Part shown: in pieces, positions 25,719 to 34,708 of the stretch
Layout of the letters: every line of letters begins with the position of its first letter
How positions within the stretch are numbered: the first letter of the stretch is position 1
NCBI RefSeq assembly: GCF_030297675.1
Contig: NZ_AP028142.1
Location: 992,001 to 1,056,000 of the forward strand
Source: Polynucleobacter sp. HIN11
Lineage (GTDB): Bacteria; Pseudomonadota; Gammaproteobacteria; Burkholderiales; Burkholderiaceae
Reading direction: 5' to 3'
DNA length: 64,000 nucleotides
Notes under the pieces: model-generated
What the model saw: only the letters and a program-made list of their open reading frames with translations
What the model was told of the DNA's origin: nothing
Database searches by the model: none
Program-made: the position numbers and the translations under genes

Positions 25719-26135
25719 TTAAATAAACTGACTACGAATTCGGTCTAAGGCTTCGATGGTTTGATTGAGCTCCTTCATGCTGCACTTGGCAAAGCCCTGC
25801 TCCAAATACTGCACATGTTCAGGGAAGGCTTTCTTAAAGAGGCGCTCGCCCGCTTTGGTCAATCCAATTCGGTAACTGCGGCCATCCTTCGCATTGGGTA
25901 TTTTTGTAATCAAGCCCTTTTGCTCTAAGCGCTCAAGCACACCGGTCATCGTGCCCTTCAAAATCAAGGTCTTCTCGCCCAATTCCTTACAGGTCATAGG
26001 CGGTTGATTGCCTAATGTAGCAATCACATCAAATTGGGTCATGGTAAGACCCATACCCTTAATGTGCTTGGTCGAGTAAGCCTCAAAGGCTTGGTAGGTA
26101 CTTGCTAGGCTGCGGATAAAACGAAGGTAACTCAT
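25719..26135 (-). CDS. MarR-family transcriptional regulator
   Basis: A 138-residue winged-helix protein: CKELGEKTLILKGTMTGVLERLEQKGLI is the recognition helix region, followed by the wing NAKDGRSYRIGLT. It probably represses its own operon (MarR, WrbA-like, pirin) through the long palindrome just upstream. No conserved redox cysteine near the N-terminus is present, so a small-molecule ligand (quinone-like) is more likely than simple thiol oxidation. Confidence 0.88.
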   Translation of the reverse strand: MSYLRFIRSLASTYQAFEAYSTKHIKGMGLTMTQFDVIATLGNQPPMTCKELGEKTLILKGTMTGVLERLEQKGLITKIPNAKDGRSYRIGLTKAGERLFKKAFPEHVQYLEQGFAKCSMKELNQTIEALDRIRSQFI

Positions 26136-26149
26136 GGTATTTCCAATTA

Positions 26150-26184
26150 GTCTGTATGCGTACTATTTTAGTACGAGTACAGAC
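26150..26184. promoter_or_regulatory. 35-bp nested palindrome, probable MarR operator
   Basis: Outer arms GTCTGTA (26150-26156) and TACAGAC (26178-26184) are exact reverse complements. Inner arms GTACTA (26160-26165) and TAGTAC (26169-26174) are also exact, with TTT at the centre. It begins 15 bases upstream of the MarR start, a textbook position for auto-repression. Confidence 0.75.
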
Positions 26185-26240
26185 TATTTGAATACCACCA
26201 GTTTTTCTAGGGAAAATTGGTTGCTTGTGCTGAGGTGTGA

Positions 26241-26264
26241 TGGTTGGCGGTAAACCGCCAACCA
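26241..26264. terminator. 10-bp perfect hairpin after htpX
   Basis: TGGTTGGCGG (26241-26250), loop TAAA, CCGCCAACCA (26255-26264). It lies 8 bases past the htpX stop. There is no T-run on either side, so it may be a weak terminator or a transcript-end stabiliser. Confidence 0.5.
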
Positions 26265-26271
26265 CCTGGAT

Positions 26272-27159
26272 TTAATCGACCATATTGCGCAAGGCGGCAA
26301 TACGCTCATCTAATGGAGGATGACTCATGAAAAGACGCTTAAGGCCAGTGCCCATACCACCTGAAATTCCAAAGGCCTCTAATTGCTCAGGCAAATGAGG
26401 CTCGTTAATGGACTTTTGCAGGCGTTCCAGCGCCCGAATCATCTTCTGCTTACCTTCTAGATAGGCTGCGCCTGCATCAGCACGGTACTCCCGCTGACGG
26501 CTAAACCACATCACGATCGCACTGGCCAAGACACCCAAGACCAACTGCGCAATGATGGTAGTGATCCAGTAAGCAGGACCATGCCCACGCTCGGTCTTAA
26601 AGACCGCCCGATCAATAATGTGACCAATCACACGCGACAGGAAGAAGACAAAGGTATTGATCACCCCTTGAATCAGCGCCAAGGTCACCATATCACCATT
26701 GGCCACATGGCTTACCTCGTGGGCCAGTACTGCTTCTGCCTCATCGCGGGTCATGCCGCGTAATAAGCCAGTGCTGACCGCCACCAAGGAACTGTCGCGC
26801 ATCATCCCGGTTGCAAAGGCATTGATATCTGGTGAGTCGTAGATTGCCACCTCGGGCATGCCAATACCTGCTTCCTTGGCTTGCCGAGCTACTGTATTTA
26901 CGAGCCACTGCTCCTGCTCGTTACGGGGTTGCTCAATCACATAGGCACCGGTGGAGTGCTTGGCCATCGTTTTAGATAGGGCCAGGGAGATAAACGATCC
27001 CGTAAAGCCCACCACACCAGCGAGCATCAGTAACGAGGTCAGATCAAGACCAACACCCTGCTCATCCAAGACTTGGCCCAAGCCAAAGATATTGATGATG
27101 ATCGTGATCACCAACATGATGGCAATGTTGGTAATTAGGAACAGAAAAATACGTTTCAT
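26272..27159 (-). CDS. htpX: membrane zinc metalloprotease HtpX
   Basis: HtpX degrades damaged inner-membrane proteins. The 295-residue protein has two N-terminal helices, the zinc motif HEVSH (His147, Glu148, His151), two more helices and the third ligand in REYRADAGAAYLEG. Length and layout match the family. Transcribed alone. Confidence 0.95.
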   Translation of the reverse strand: MKRIFLFLITNIAIMLVITIIINIFGLGQVLDEQGVGLDLTSLLMLAGVVGFTGSFISLALSKTMAKHSTGAYVIEQPRNEQEQWLVNTVARQAKEAGIGMPEVAIYDSPDINAFATGMMRDSSLVAVSTGLLRGMTRDEAEAVLAHEVSHVANGDMVTLALIQGVINTFVFFLSRVIGHIIDRAVFKTERGHGPAYWITTIIAQLVLGVLASAIVMWFSRQREYRADAGAAYLEGKQKMIRALERLQKSINEPHLPEQLEAFGISGGMGTGLKRLFMSHPPLDERIAALRNMVD

Positions 27160-27259
27160 GCGTAATACTCCTTATGACAATAGGGCTACGCTATCAGGAA
27201 TTTCTTAAATGTGCTGAAAACAAATTGGTTGACTATTTTTAGGGGAATTATCGGTTGTA

Positions 27260-27637
27260 TCACCAAACTAGATAAACAAAGCTCCCGAGCTGGATAAAGT
27301 TGATCACTATGCTCAAGCCGTGCAGGATCCCAAATTTCTTCTTCTGCCCTTGATCCGATGCGCGGTTAATGGCGGGTGTAAGAACCCATAGGGAGATAAA
27401 GAATAAGGCTGCGCATCCCACTAACAATCCCATGCTAAGCGTGTCGTTCGCCAAGAAGGAGGCAATGATCGAGACCGCTCCTAGGAAAGCGTAGTACTTA
27501 GGAAAAAAGTTGCGTACATATTTACTCGCCCACTCTTGAGGCAGCACCTTAAATACCGTCGGTGCCACGGCGATGGTGAAGAACACCATGATGCCGATCA
27601 TGGCGGAAACGAGATAAAGACTGAGATTAGGATTCAT
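27260..27637 (-). CDS. DUF4149/TMEM205-like membrane protein
   Basis: A 125-residue protein of four helices: MIGIMVFFTIAVAPTVFKVL, then AFLGAVSIIASFLA, MGLLVGCAALFFISLWVL and LSIVINFIQLGSFVYLV. The pattern fits DUF4149. The first M of the longer frame lies inside the neighbouring gene, so the start at 27637 is chosen; it is 4 bases after the TIGR03643-like stop, which suggests co-transcription. Confidence 0.7.
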   Translation of the reverse strand: MNPNLSLYLVSAMIGIMVFFTIAVAPTVFKVLPQEWASKYVRNFFPKYYAFLGAVSIIASFLANDTLSMGLLVGCAALFFISLWVLTPAINRASDQGQKKKFGILHGLSIVINFIQLGSFVYLVW

Positions 27638-27641
27638 CGAT

Positions 27642-27896
27642 TTATTTGTGTTTGTATTGGGTTGGACAATAAGCACGCTGCACATCAGGGTCGCGCAATT
27701 GCCGATGCTTAGTTTGTCGTCCGGTGACTCGCGCGCGCCATAGACGATAGGAGCTCGGCTTTAGGACACTGCGCATAAGTGCCTTGACCTCGGGTTCACT
27801 CAACTGAAATTGCGCATGGATTGCCTCAAAGGGAGTGCGGTCTTCCCAGGCCATTTCGACGATACGCGATAGCTCAGATGGATTCAGTGTGTGCAT
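27642..27896 (-). CDS. TIGR03643-like conserved small protein
   Basis: An 84-residue protein (from MHTLNPSELSRIVEMAWEDR) with a helix-turn-helix-like front half (FEAIHAQFQLSEPEVKALMR) and a basic tail SSYRLWRARVTGRQTKHRQL. It matches in pattern the short TIGR03643 family of unknown function. The HTH-like front plus basic tail suggests nucleic-acid binding. The much longer frame (to 28124) overlaps the divergent SDR gene and is rejected. Confidence 0.7.
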   Translation of the reverse strand: MHTLNPSELSRIVEMAWEDRTPFEAIHAQFQLSEPEVKALMRSVLKPSSYRLWRARVTGRQTKHRQLRDPDVQRAYCPTQYKHK

Positions 27897-27941
27897 GCAT
27901 TGGATTAAACACGAATTTACAAAATCAGGTACAGTCGCCGC

Positions 27942-28637
27942 ATGTCCTTGCTCCAAAAACCGTTTCGGGCCCTTGTAATTGGCTCCTCTGGAACCATCGG
28001 CTCTGCCTTGGTATCGGCCCTCCAAATGCATTCCAACTGTGCCGAGGTGGTCGGGGTCCATCGTGGATCTGAGCCATCCATCGATTACGCTCACCCGAAC
28101 TCGATTACTTTGGCAGCAGAGCAATTAGTAGTTCATGCGCCCTTTGATCTGATCATTAACACCATTGGGGTTTTGCATAATCAGAACATCTCTCCCGAAA
28201 AGCGCTTGTCAGATCTACGAGCCGCACAACTCCAAGAGCAGTTCTTGGTAAACGCAATTGGGCCAGCGCTGACCATCAGCCAGTTCACGAAGCTCTTAAA
28301 TCCAGCGGGTGCTATTTATGCCACCCTATCAGCTAAGGTGGGCAGCATCAGCGATAACCGTTTAGGAGGTTGGTATAGCTACCGATCCTCGAAAGCAGCT
28401 CTCAATATGTTGATTAAGACTGCGGCGATTGAGCTCAAACGCACCATGCCAAAGGTTGCCTTGATTGCGATCCATCCGGGTACCGTGAACTCTAATTTAT
28501 CCAAACCGTTTCGGGGCGAAGAAATTGGTCGCGACCCTCAACAAGCCGCCAATGAAATCCTAACCGTTCTATTAAAAGTGAGTGCCGAGAACTCTGGAAG
28601 CTTTGTGTCCTACAGTGGCGAAGTGATTCCCTGGTAA
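27942..28637 (+). CDS. short-chain dehydrogenase/reductase
   Basis: A 231-residue SDR with the glycine-rich cofactor loop VIGSSGTIGSAL near residue 13, the NTIGV-like segment after strand 4, and the catalytic YRSSK (YxxxK) followed by AALNM. Single-domain form resembles the C-factor-like SDRs often beside photolyase genes. Divergent from the TIGR03643-like gene and convergent (stop beside stop) with the COG3380 flavoprotein. Confidence 0.87.
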   Translation: MSLLQKPFRALVIGSSGTIGSALVSALQMHSNCAEVVGVHRGSEPSIDYAHPNSITLAAEQLVVHAPFDLIINTIGVLHNQNISPEKRLSDLRAAQLQEQFLVNAIGPALTISQFTKLLNPAGAIYATLSAKVGSISDNRLGGWYSYRSSKAALNMLIKTAAIELKRTMPKVALIAIHPGTVNSNLSKPFRGEEIGRDPQQAANEILTVLLKVSAENSGSFVSYSGEVIPW

Positions 28638-29624
28638 TTAGAGAATCTGCTTTAGTTGCTCCGCCAGGCGATAGCCACTCAACCAAGCTCCTTCCACGGT
28701 GGAGTTCTTTAACCAATCCCCACACAGGCCCACTGCAATCGATGGATCAAGGGCAAACTCTCGTTTATTGGCTGCCTCAAGTTTGGCATAGCGCCATAAA
28801 TGGCTTTGGTGCAAATCGGGCTCCACCCAAGTCAGCTCCTGAAATGCTTTAATCAAAATGGGCTCGATCTCAAACTGAGTGCGATCTACATGCTCTGATG
28901 ACCAAGCATGACTCGCTTGTGCAACCCAGGTCTCATATATGGGACGATCGGGCTTGGAGTTATCACGCGCCAACCAGGAAAACAAACTACCCTCCACAAA
29001 CGCACCATCAAAAGAAAGATTGAGCGGCTCTTTTAAATAGGCCAAGAGAGTCCAACAGGGCAGCATCACCACTTCCTGGCAAATCGCTTTTAAGGATGCT
29101 GAGTATTGACCAATCAGGCGTTCAGCCTGCACCGACGGAATCGCTAGTACGAGATACTCAAATGCCCCAGCGAGTTGGCCATGCTCTTTGGTGGTGATTT
29201 TCCAGAGATCATTAATCCGATGCAGATCCACTACCGTATGTTGGGTCAGCACATTCAAATTCTGTGCTAAGTGTTTGGCTGGCGAGGTCATCGCCGGAAT
29301 ACCGACATAGCGCGTCGCATCCGAGGGTTTATCGATGGCATTGCCATGATTGAAGCTCACAATCCGACCTGACCATGGTTTGGCAACCTCAGCTTGCACC
29401 CACTGAGCAACTTCTCTCTGGAATAGAGGATCGCGCGCCGTGAAGTACTGAGCACCATGATCGGCTTCCCAATCACCAAAGTAGCGATGGCTCATACGAC
29501 CGCCTACCCCTTTGCTCTTGTCAAAGAGAGTCACTGCAAAGCCATGAGCCTGTAATTCTTGGGCACAGGATAGACCAGCAATCCCCGCACCAATGATGGC
29601 AACCCGTTTTTTAATAGTAGTCAT
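28638..29624 (-). CDS. FAD/NAD-binding amine-oxidase-like flavoprotein (COG3380 type)
   Basis: A 328-residue flavoprotein: dinucleotide motif VAIIGAGIAGLSCAQEL near 9-25, KSKGVGGRMSHRYFGDWEADHG and the downstream GAQYFTARDP typical of COG3380 proteins, and a C-terminal FAD contact (VGLCGDWL). It starts at the base after the Cry-DASH stop, so the two genes are certainly in one transcript. The reaction is unknown. Confidence 0.83.
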   Translation of the reverse strand: MTTIKKRVAIIGAGIAGLSCAQELQAHGFAVTLFDKSKGVGGRMSHRYFGDWEADHGAQYFTARDPLFQREVAQWVQAEVAKPWSGRIVSFNHGNAIDKPSDATRYVGIPAMTSPAKHLAQNLNVLTQHTVVDLHRINDLWKITTKEHGQLAGAFEYLVLAIPSVQAERLIGQYSASLKAICQEVVMLPCWTLLAYLKEPLNLSFDGAFVEGSLFSWLARDNSKPDRPIYETWVAQASHAWSSEHVDRTQFEIEPILIKAFQELTWVEPDLHQSHLWRYAKLEAANKREFALDPSIAVGLCGDWLKNSTVEGAWLSGYRLAEQLKQIL

Positions 29625-30863
29625 TTAACTCAACCAGCGTTTTCGATAAGAACCATCTGCATCATATTGCGCAATCTGTTTGGCGACATTAAACGCTCGA
29701 CCACCCCTTGGGTCGGTACCATGACCCGCAACATACAACCAGTTACCTTGATTGCTATAAACATCATAGTCAATTAAGCAGGACTCAAACCAGGCTGCCC
29801 CTGCCTGCCAATTGCCGTTCATGGCATAGATCCAGTGACTCGCCACAATTTGGCGCATGCGATTCGATAGAAAACCCGTCTCAGCCAGCTCCCGCATACC
29901 CGCATCAATGAGATCAACACCGGTAGTACCGGTAGACCACTGATGAAAGCATTCGGGGTCAAAGGTGTTGGGTGCACGTTGACTCAATCCCATAGGTCTA
30001 AACAAGCGTTTACCGTATTTAAGCATCAGAAAGCGAAAGTAATCACGCCAGAGCAGCTCAAACCAAAGCCAATAAATGCCATCATTAGCCCCGTATTGTT
30101 CTTCATATTGATGAATCCGCCCAGCAATCGTGCGCGCAGAGAGCGATCCGACCGCCAACCAAGGTGAGAACTTACTCGATGCATCAAATTGACTTAAGGC
30201 ATTACGGGTCTCTTTATAGGTATCAGGTAAGCGTCGCTCGCAATATTGTTCGAGATGCCTTAGAGCATGAGACTCACCACCGTCGACAAAGAGCGTGACC
30301 GCACTCTCTTGAATTTGATCCTGGGGTGGCAACCTGGATGGCAGTGGTGGAATCGTTTGAGGGATCGTTACTGGCTCGGCAAACTTGAGGTGACGCTTTT
30401 CAACCCACTGTCGAAAGTTAGTGAAGACATCCGGTAGCTCGCCAATATCCATACTCAGGGTTTGAGGATCGAGCATCGTCGATTGCCATTGGGTGTGTAT
30501 ATTTAGTCCTGCTCTTTGCAATTCCAAAACATCGTGCTCTTCTTCCGGCGCGGCGATCACTTCGCAGTAAAGCGCATCAGCACCAATTTCCGTGTAAAGC
30601 GTTGGCAAGACATTCTTTGGGTCACCCTCCAGAACGAATAGGGTTGAGCCCTTCTCTTCTAGTGAGTTTCTTAAGTCACGAAGGTTCTGGTGCAGCCATG
30701 CAAGGCGTCCTTTACTGATTCGTTCAAATCCCCAAGGTGTTTGCTCTTGCGGGGGGAGTATAAAAATCGGTAAGAGGTTTTGAGAGTTCTGGCAGGCGTT
30801 TACAAACTGGGGGTTATCAAGAAGACGTAGGTCTGCTCTAAACCAATAGATTGAACAACCCAC
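29625..30863 (-). CDS. Cry-DASH family cryptochrome/photolyase
   Basis: A 412-residue photolyase-fold protein: N-terminal Rossmann antenna domain (CSIYWFRADLRLLDNPQF), then the helical FAD domain. The C-terminal block NWLYVAGHGTDPRGGRAFNVAKQ and YDADGSYRKRW is diagnostic for Cry-DASH. These proteins use MTHF and FAD and repair CPDs in single-stranded DNA or act as light sensors. Operon with the COG3380 flavoprotein. Confidence 0.9.
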   Translation of the reverse strand: MGCSIYWFRADLRLLDNPQFVNACQNSQNLLPIFILPPQEQTPWGFERISKGRLAWLHQNLRDLRNSLEEKGSTLFVLEGDPKNVLPTLYTEIGADALYCEVIAAPEEEHDVLELQRAGLNIHTQWQSTMLDPQTLSMDIGELPDVFTNFRQWVEKRHLKFAEPVTIPQTIPPLPSRLPPQDQIQESAVTLFVDGGESHALRHLEQYCERRLPDTYKETRNALSQFDASSKFSPWLAVGSLSARTIAGRIHQYEEQYGANDGIYWLWFELLWRDYFRFLMLKYGKRLFRPMGLSQRAPNTFDPECFHQWSTGTTGVDLIDAGMRELAETGFLSNRMRQIVASHWIYAMNGNWQAGAAWFESCLIDYDVYSNQGNWLYVAGHGTDPRGGRAFNVAKQIAQYDADGSYRKRWLS

Positions 30864-30874
30864 GATGAAATGCT

Positions 30875-31216
30875 TTAAGTTGACTGTAGCTTAGCGCTGG
30901 GATCTACCATGCACTGTTTTTGAGCGTTACGCTCGATCACCTTGAGCCACTCGGGCTTGGTTTGATTAGTCAATGAATTAAGCTCACTCAATTGTTGATC
31001 ATTGGCTAAATTGCGCACAACCCGCGCGACACAGGTACAGTAGTTACTAAAGTCACTGGCCTCGAGGCTTCTGTTCTTGACGTTTTGATGATTACGTAGC
31101 TGCTGATTAATACAGCTTTTAGCGATCGGGTCGCTGCTAACCGTAGCTAGACTTGGGCTAGACGTGACAAGCAACAAGCTACTCAAGACAGTGGCGAGGA
31201 TTGGGATCAATTTCAT
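30875..31216 (-). CDS. small exported protein, unknown
   Basis: A 113-residue protein with a signal peptide (MKLIPILATVLSSLLLVTSS...SLA) and three or four cysteines (SCINQ, YCTCV, QCMV) in a helical mature part. I recognise no family. It lies 11 bases upstream of Cry-DASH on the same strand and may share its transcript. Confidence 0.6.
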   Translation of the reverse strand: MKLIPILATVLSSLLLVTSSPSLATVSSDPIAKSCINQQLRNHQNVKNRSLEASDFSNYCTCVARVVRNLANDQQLSELNSLTNQTKPEWLKVIERNAQKQCMVDPSAKLQST

Positions 31217-31316
31217 GGATGGCTTTCAAAAAGATGAATCCAGCATACCAAAATCCACTTTTTTATGCAGAGGGTTCATCGCCCTCACTTTCAACCATAC
31301 TATTTGGAGCGGATCA

Positions 31317-32831
31317 TTAGAAGTCAAAGCCCAGTTGTGCCTTTGCGGGAGCGGTCTTTGCCCTGGTCCGATGCATCGTTTTGCGAGAGCCGTGCTTTTC
31401 TAGTACTGCCTGCTTGGCAATTCTGACTTCAGCCTGCTGGCGGCGCCCATACAGGCGTGACTTGGCTTCTTTGGTAGCAATCACCAAATCCACAATCGGT
31501 AGCGGAATCTCAACCCCCACCCGAATGCCAAGTTGCTCTTGCAGAGCTTGGGGCATATTCCAGGGCTCAAAGAGATAGGTATCGGGCACTTTGCGCATCG
31601 CTGGTAACCAAGTGCGCACAAACTCTCCAGTAGGATCATGATCCATCGCTTGCTTAATCGGGTTATAGACTCGGGTGGTATTGATACCAGTAGTGCCGGA
31701 TTGCATTTGCAATTGACTCCAATGAATCCCAGGTTCGTAATCCAAAAACTGGGTAGCTAACCATTCGCCTACAGGTCGCCAATGTAGCCATAGCGGGTAA
31801 GCCGCGACCGAGACTAACATCGCGCGCATCCGAAAGTTGAGCCAACCGGTCTCGCGAAGCATCACTACACAAGCATCGACCATCGGCCAACCGGTTTGTG
31901 CCGCCTTCAATGCCTCAAAGTGCTCATGATGAAAGTCATTCTCACGCAAACCATCGTAGCCGCGGTGCATATTGCGCCACTCAATCTCAGGCTCACTCTC
32001 GAGCTTTTGAATGAAATGGCAGTGCCAATACAGTCGACTCAGAAACGCTCGCAAGCCCGCTTTTTGCCTTGCTGCAATCCCCTCTTCCGTGATTCTGGCG
32101 CGGGTGCGACTCACTACCTCCCGCATACTCAGGCAGCCATAGGCAAGATAGGTTGAGATCCTTGAGCATGCCTGAGGAGACGATAAAGGCGAGGAGATAC
32201 CGCCGCGGTAGTGTTGGCTGCGATTGCTCAAAAAATCATCCAAGGTCTTGAGTGCAAGACTACGCCCGCCTCGTTGACGCTTTGGGGGATCGTACTGAAG
32301 ATGTACTGGAGGATTGATTACTGACAAAGGTGGTATCGCGGGATTCCAGAATGAAAGTCTTGGGACTGTTTCTGGCGGACTCGCCATATGACGCTCCCAA
32401 GCCGACTGCCAGGTATTGCGATTTTTAAGGCGACGCACTACGCCAAACTGCGGATACTCATGCCACGCAATCTGATGATCTGCGCACCAATGCGACACGG
32501 ATCGATCTCGATCATATGTCCATTGATTACCGATCTCCTCATGCGAATGGATTGCAGCAAAAGGCTGGGATTTCCACAAGCGCTCCAAAACCTCAAGCAT
32601 CTCTCCCGTAAACACCTCCAAGCCACCACCATGTTTACGGAGTTCTGCATCGAGATCCCTTAGCGACTCGGCAATAAACCCAAAATGCCCTAAAGCCATA
32701 TCGGGCTGCTGCCAGAGGCTCGGCTCAATCACATAAATACAGCGTATCGGTCCGCGCTTTGCAGCATGCGCTAAGGCGGCATGATCCTCCCAACGCAGAT
32801 CACGCTTAAACCAAACGAGCTGATAACTCAT
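31317..32831 (-). CDS. second photolyase-family protein, long C-terminus
   Basis: A 504-residue protein with a photolyase N-terminal domain (YQLVWFKRDLRWEDHAAL) and FAD domain, including MRAMLVSVAAYPLWLHW and the FAD/DNA-site block SGTTGINTTRVYNPIKQ with DHDPTGEF. It is not a Cry-DASH. The C-terminal extension of about 60 residues is basic (EAKSRLYGRRQQAEVRIAKQ and GSRKTMHRTRAKT) and ends in QLGFDF, perhaps for DNA or protein contact. Likely a class I-type CPD photolyase or related cryptochrome; substrate not determinable. Confidence 0.85.
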   Translation of the reverse strand: MSYQLVWFKRDLRWEDHAALAHAAKRGPIRCIYVIEPSLWQQPDMALGHFGFIAESLRDLDAELRKHGGGLEVFTGEMLEVLERLWKSQPFAAIHSHEEIGNQWTYDRDRSVSHWCADHQIAWHEYPQFGVVRRLKNRNTWQSAWERHMASPPETVPRLSFWNPAIPPLSVINPPVHLQYDPPKRQRGGRSLALKTLDDFLSNRSQHYRGGISSPLSSPQACSRISTYLAYGCLSMREVVSRTRARITEEGIAARQKAGLRAFLSRLYWHCHFIQKLESEPEIEWRNMHRGYDGLRENDFHHEHFEALKAAQTGWPMVDACVVMLRETGWLNFRMRAMLVSVAAYPLWLHWRPVGEWLATQFLDYEPGIHWSQLQMQSGTTGINTTRVYNPIKQAMDHDPTGEFVRTWLPAMRKVPDTYLFEPWNMPQALQEQLGIRVGVEIPLPIVDLVIATKEAKSRLYGRRQQAEVRIAKQAVLEKHGSRKTMHRTRAKTAPAKAQLGFDF

Positions 32832-32836
32832 GACAA

Positions 32837-32859
32837 ATCACTCTTATAGACAGAGTGAT
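32837..32859. promoter_or_regulatory. inverted repeat upstream of the photolyase
   Basis: ATCACTCT (32837-32844) and AGAGTGAT (32852-32859) are exact reverse complements 7 bases apart, ending 5 bases before the start codon at 32831. The spacer carries a -10-like TATAAG on the minus strand, so a bound regulator would block the promoter. Confidence 0.5.
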
Positions 32860-32938
32860 AACAATAGCATTGAAGTAAAAATTGTGTTGGTTACCAAACC
32901 ATCGATACTGGGGTTGATCCTTCAATTATCTCAATGGA

Positions 32939-34333
32939 TTATTGGTTAGATAAACTGCGTTGACGATTGCGGATTCGATTGAGATACAGAGGAATAAAAC
33001 CAAGAGCAAGACCACCTAAGCCAATGAGATTAGTCAGAAAATCAAAAGTTTGGGCACTGTAGATCGCAATAAAGACCATGAATAATGCTGATAGAAATGG
33101 CCAAATGACATAGCCAATTGCATAACTTGGCCCATTGGATAATTGAGAGCGGTAGTACCAAGCACATGCAAAACCCGCAAGACTCATATAGAAACAAATT
33201 TGAAATCCAATCGCCATGATGGAGCTTGAGAGGATCGATTTCACGGTCGGCATATACGATGAAGTAAATAACAGCAAAAGTCCTAAAACCCAGATTGCCA
33301 GGGTTGCAATCCATGGCGTTTGCCACTCTGGATGAATTTTTGAATAGGACGGATGCATCATGCCATCCCGCGACATCGAGAATAAACTCCGACTAAATTG
33401 CAGAATTTGGGTTTCGATTGTTCCAACTGTACTCAAAATCGTGCAAAAGACAGCAAGATAGTTCCATGGTTCCGGAAATAGCTTGCTTGCAACTGCGAAT
33501 AAGACATTAGTATTGGCACTTGAAATCTCATCATCCGTCAATACAATCAAGACCACTACCATCATGATCGAGAAAAAGAGAATCATGTTGATCACAGACC
33601 AAAAGGCACCGGTACTTGCCGCACCAGATGCATGACCCTGACTCGATTTACTCTCCTCACTTAGGTTCATCGTGACATCCCATCCCCAGAAGAAGAAAAT
33701 TGCGATTAAAGCGCCTGTCGCGAATAGTCCTGGAGAGAATGACAATGGCGAAATCCACTGCAACGTTGGTATGCGCACCGGGGCATCCCAGTATTGAATA
33801 AATGCGCCAAAAATAATGGCAATCAAAATAGTTGCCTCAATGATTGTGAAGCTAATTTGTACATAGCTGGAGTGCTTGATTCCCCTAGCCACCAGAAGTG
33901 TAATTAGTGTCAGCCAAATCGCTGCAACAGCTGCAATCGCATGGGTATTCTCAACATAGCTTGGCGCAATTAATAACAGTGTGGAGCTAGCGGCAGGAAT
34001 CGTTGCCGATACCATAAAGCATACCGAAGCCACCAAAAGACCCCAACCAGTAAAAAATCCCCAATTGGGTCCAAATACGTGGCCCACCCATGCATAAGCA
34101 GCACCCGCATTAGCAGTAATTTTGCTTAGATTCATGAAGGCTAAGACAATGCCAAACATAATGAGCCCGCAAAATAGCACGCTGCCAACCGAAAGCTCCC
34201 CTACCGAAGAAACAATCGCTGCAGTGGTTACCGCCACACTAAATGCGGGGGCAGTTCCTGCAATACCCATAATGATGGATTCAGAACTACCTAGGGTGTT
34301 TTTAGATAGTTCGTCGGGTACAGACATGCTCAA
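32939..34333 (-). CDS. APC-family amino acid permease
   Basis: A 464-residue protein with about twelve hydrophobic helices. The first helix has GSSESIIMGIAGTAPAF and the following ANAGAAYAWVGHVFGPNWGFFTGWG segment matches APC-superfamily permeases. Substrate unknown; an amino acid or amine is expected. No linked enzyme gene; an EF-hand gene lies upstream on the same strand. Confidence 0.85.
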   Translation of the reverse strand: MSMSVPDELSKNTLGSSESIIMGIAGTAPAFSVAVTTAAIVSSVGELSVGSVLFCGLIMFGIVLAFMNLSKITANAGAAYAWVGHVFGPNWGFFTGWGLLVASVCFMVSATIPAASSTLLLIAPSYVENTHAIAAVAAIWLTLITLLVARGIKHSSYVQISFTIIEATILIAIIFGAFIQYWDAPVRIPTLQWISPLSFSPGLFATGALIAIFFFWGWDVTMNLSEESKSSQGHASGAASTGAFWSVINMILFFSIMMVVVLIVLTDDEISSANTNVLFAVASKLFPEPWNYLAVFCTILSTVGTIETQILQFSRSLFSMSRDGMMHPSYSKIHPEWQTPWIATLAIWVLGLLLLFTSSYMPTVKSILSSSIMAIGFQICFYMSLAGFACAWYYRSQLSNGPSYAIGYVIWPFLSALFMVFIAIYSAQTFDFLTNLIGLGGLALGFIPLYLNRIRNRQRSLSNQ

Positions 34334-34443
34334 CTTTCAAGGCTTAATGAAAAGCCAATATTGTAGAGCTGCCCACCAGGGTGCCTCCGTTAGCTGGCTA
34401 ATTGCACTGAAGAATCAAAAAAGATGGCTAATCACCCAAAAAA

Positions 34444-34689
34444 TTAACGATCAGCCATTGCCTTAATTTCTGCGGCGGTTACATAGCCCTTCTTCTGGGT
34501 ATCAATGCGCTGGAAGTTGGTTGCCACTCTTGGCATGCCGGCTTTTGCTTCCTCTAAGGTGAGCTTGCCATCCTTATTTTTATCTGCAGCTGCAAAACGT
34601 TCATCAATCTCACGATCAGTTCTTGATTCTTGAGCGTATGCCGTACCAACGGCTGCAAGCATAATTAAAGAGAATGCGACTTTCTTCAT
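34444..34689 (-). CDS. exported EF-hand protein
   Basis: An 81-residue secreted protein (signal peptide ending AYAQE) with two EF-hand loops: DKNKDGKLTLEE (about 36-47), complete, and DTQKKGYVTAAE (about 63-74), which lacks some acidic ligands. The start follows AAGGATCGAG. Periplasmic calcium binding is likely. It ends next to the APC permease on the same strand and follows the amidohydrolase by 19 bases, so it may be co-transcribed with that gene. Confidence 0.8.
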   Translation of the reverse strand: MKKVAFSLIMLAAVGTAYAQESRTDREIDERFAAADKNKDGKLTLEEAKAGMPRVATNFQRIDTQKKGYVTAAEIKAMADR

Positions 34690-34708
34690 GAACTCGATCC
34701 TTAAGTAA

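Noticed and set aside
27642..28124. 160-residue version of the TIGR03643-like protein
   Set aside because: The extra 76 residues overlap the divergent SDR gene and have no family match; the start at 27896 is used.
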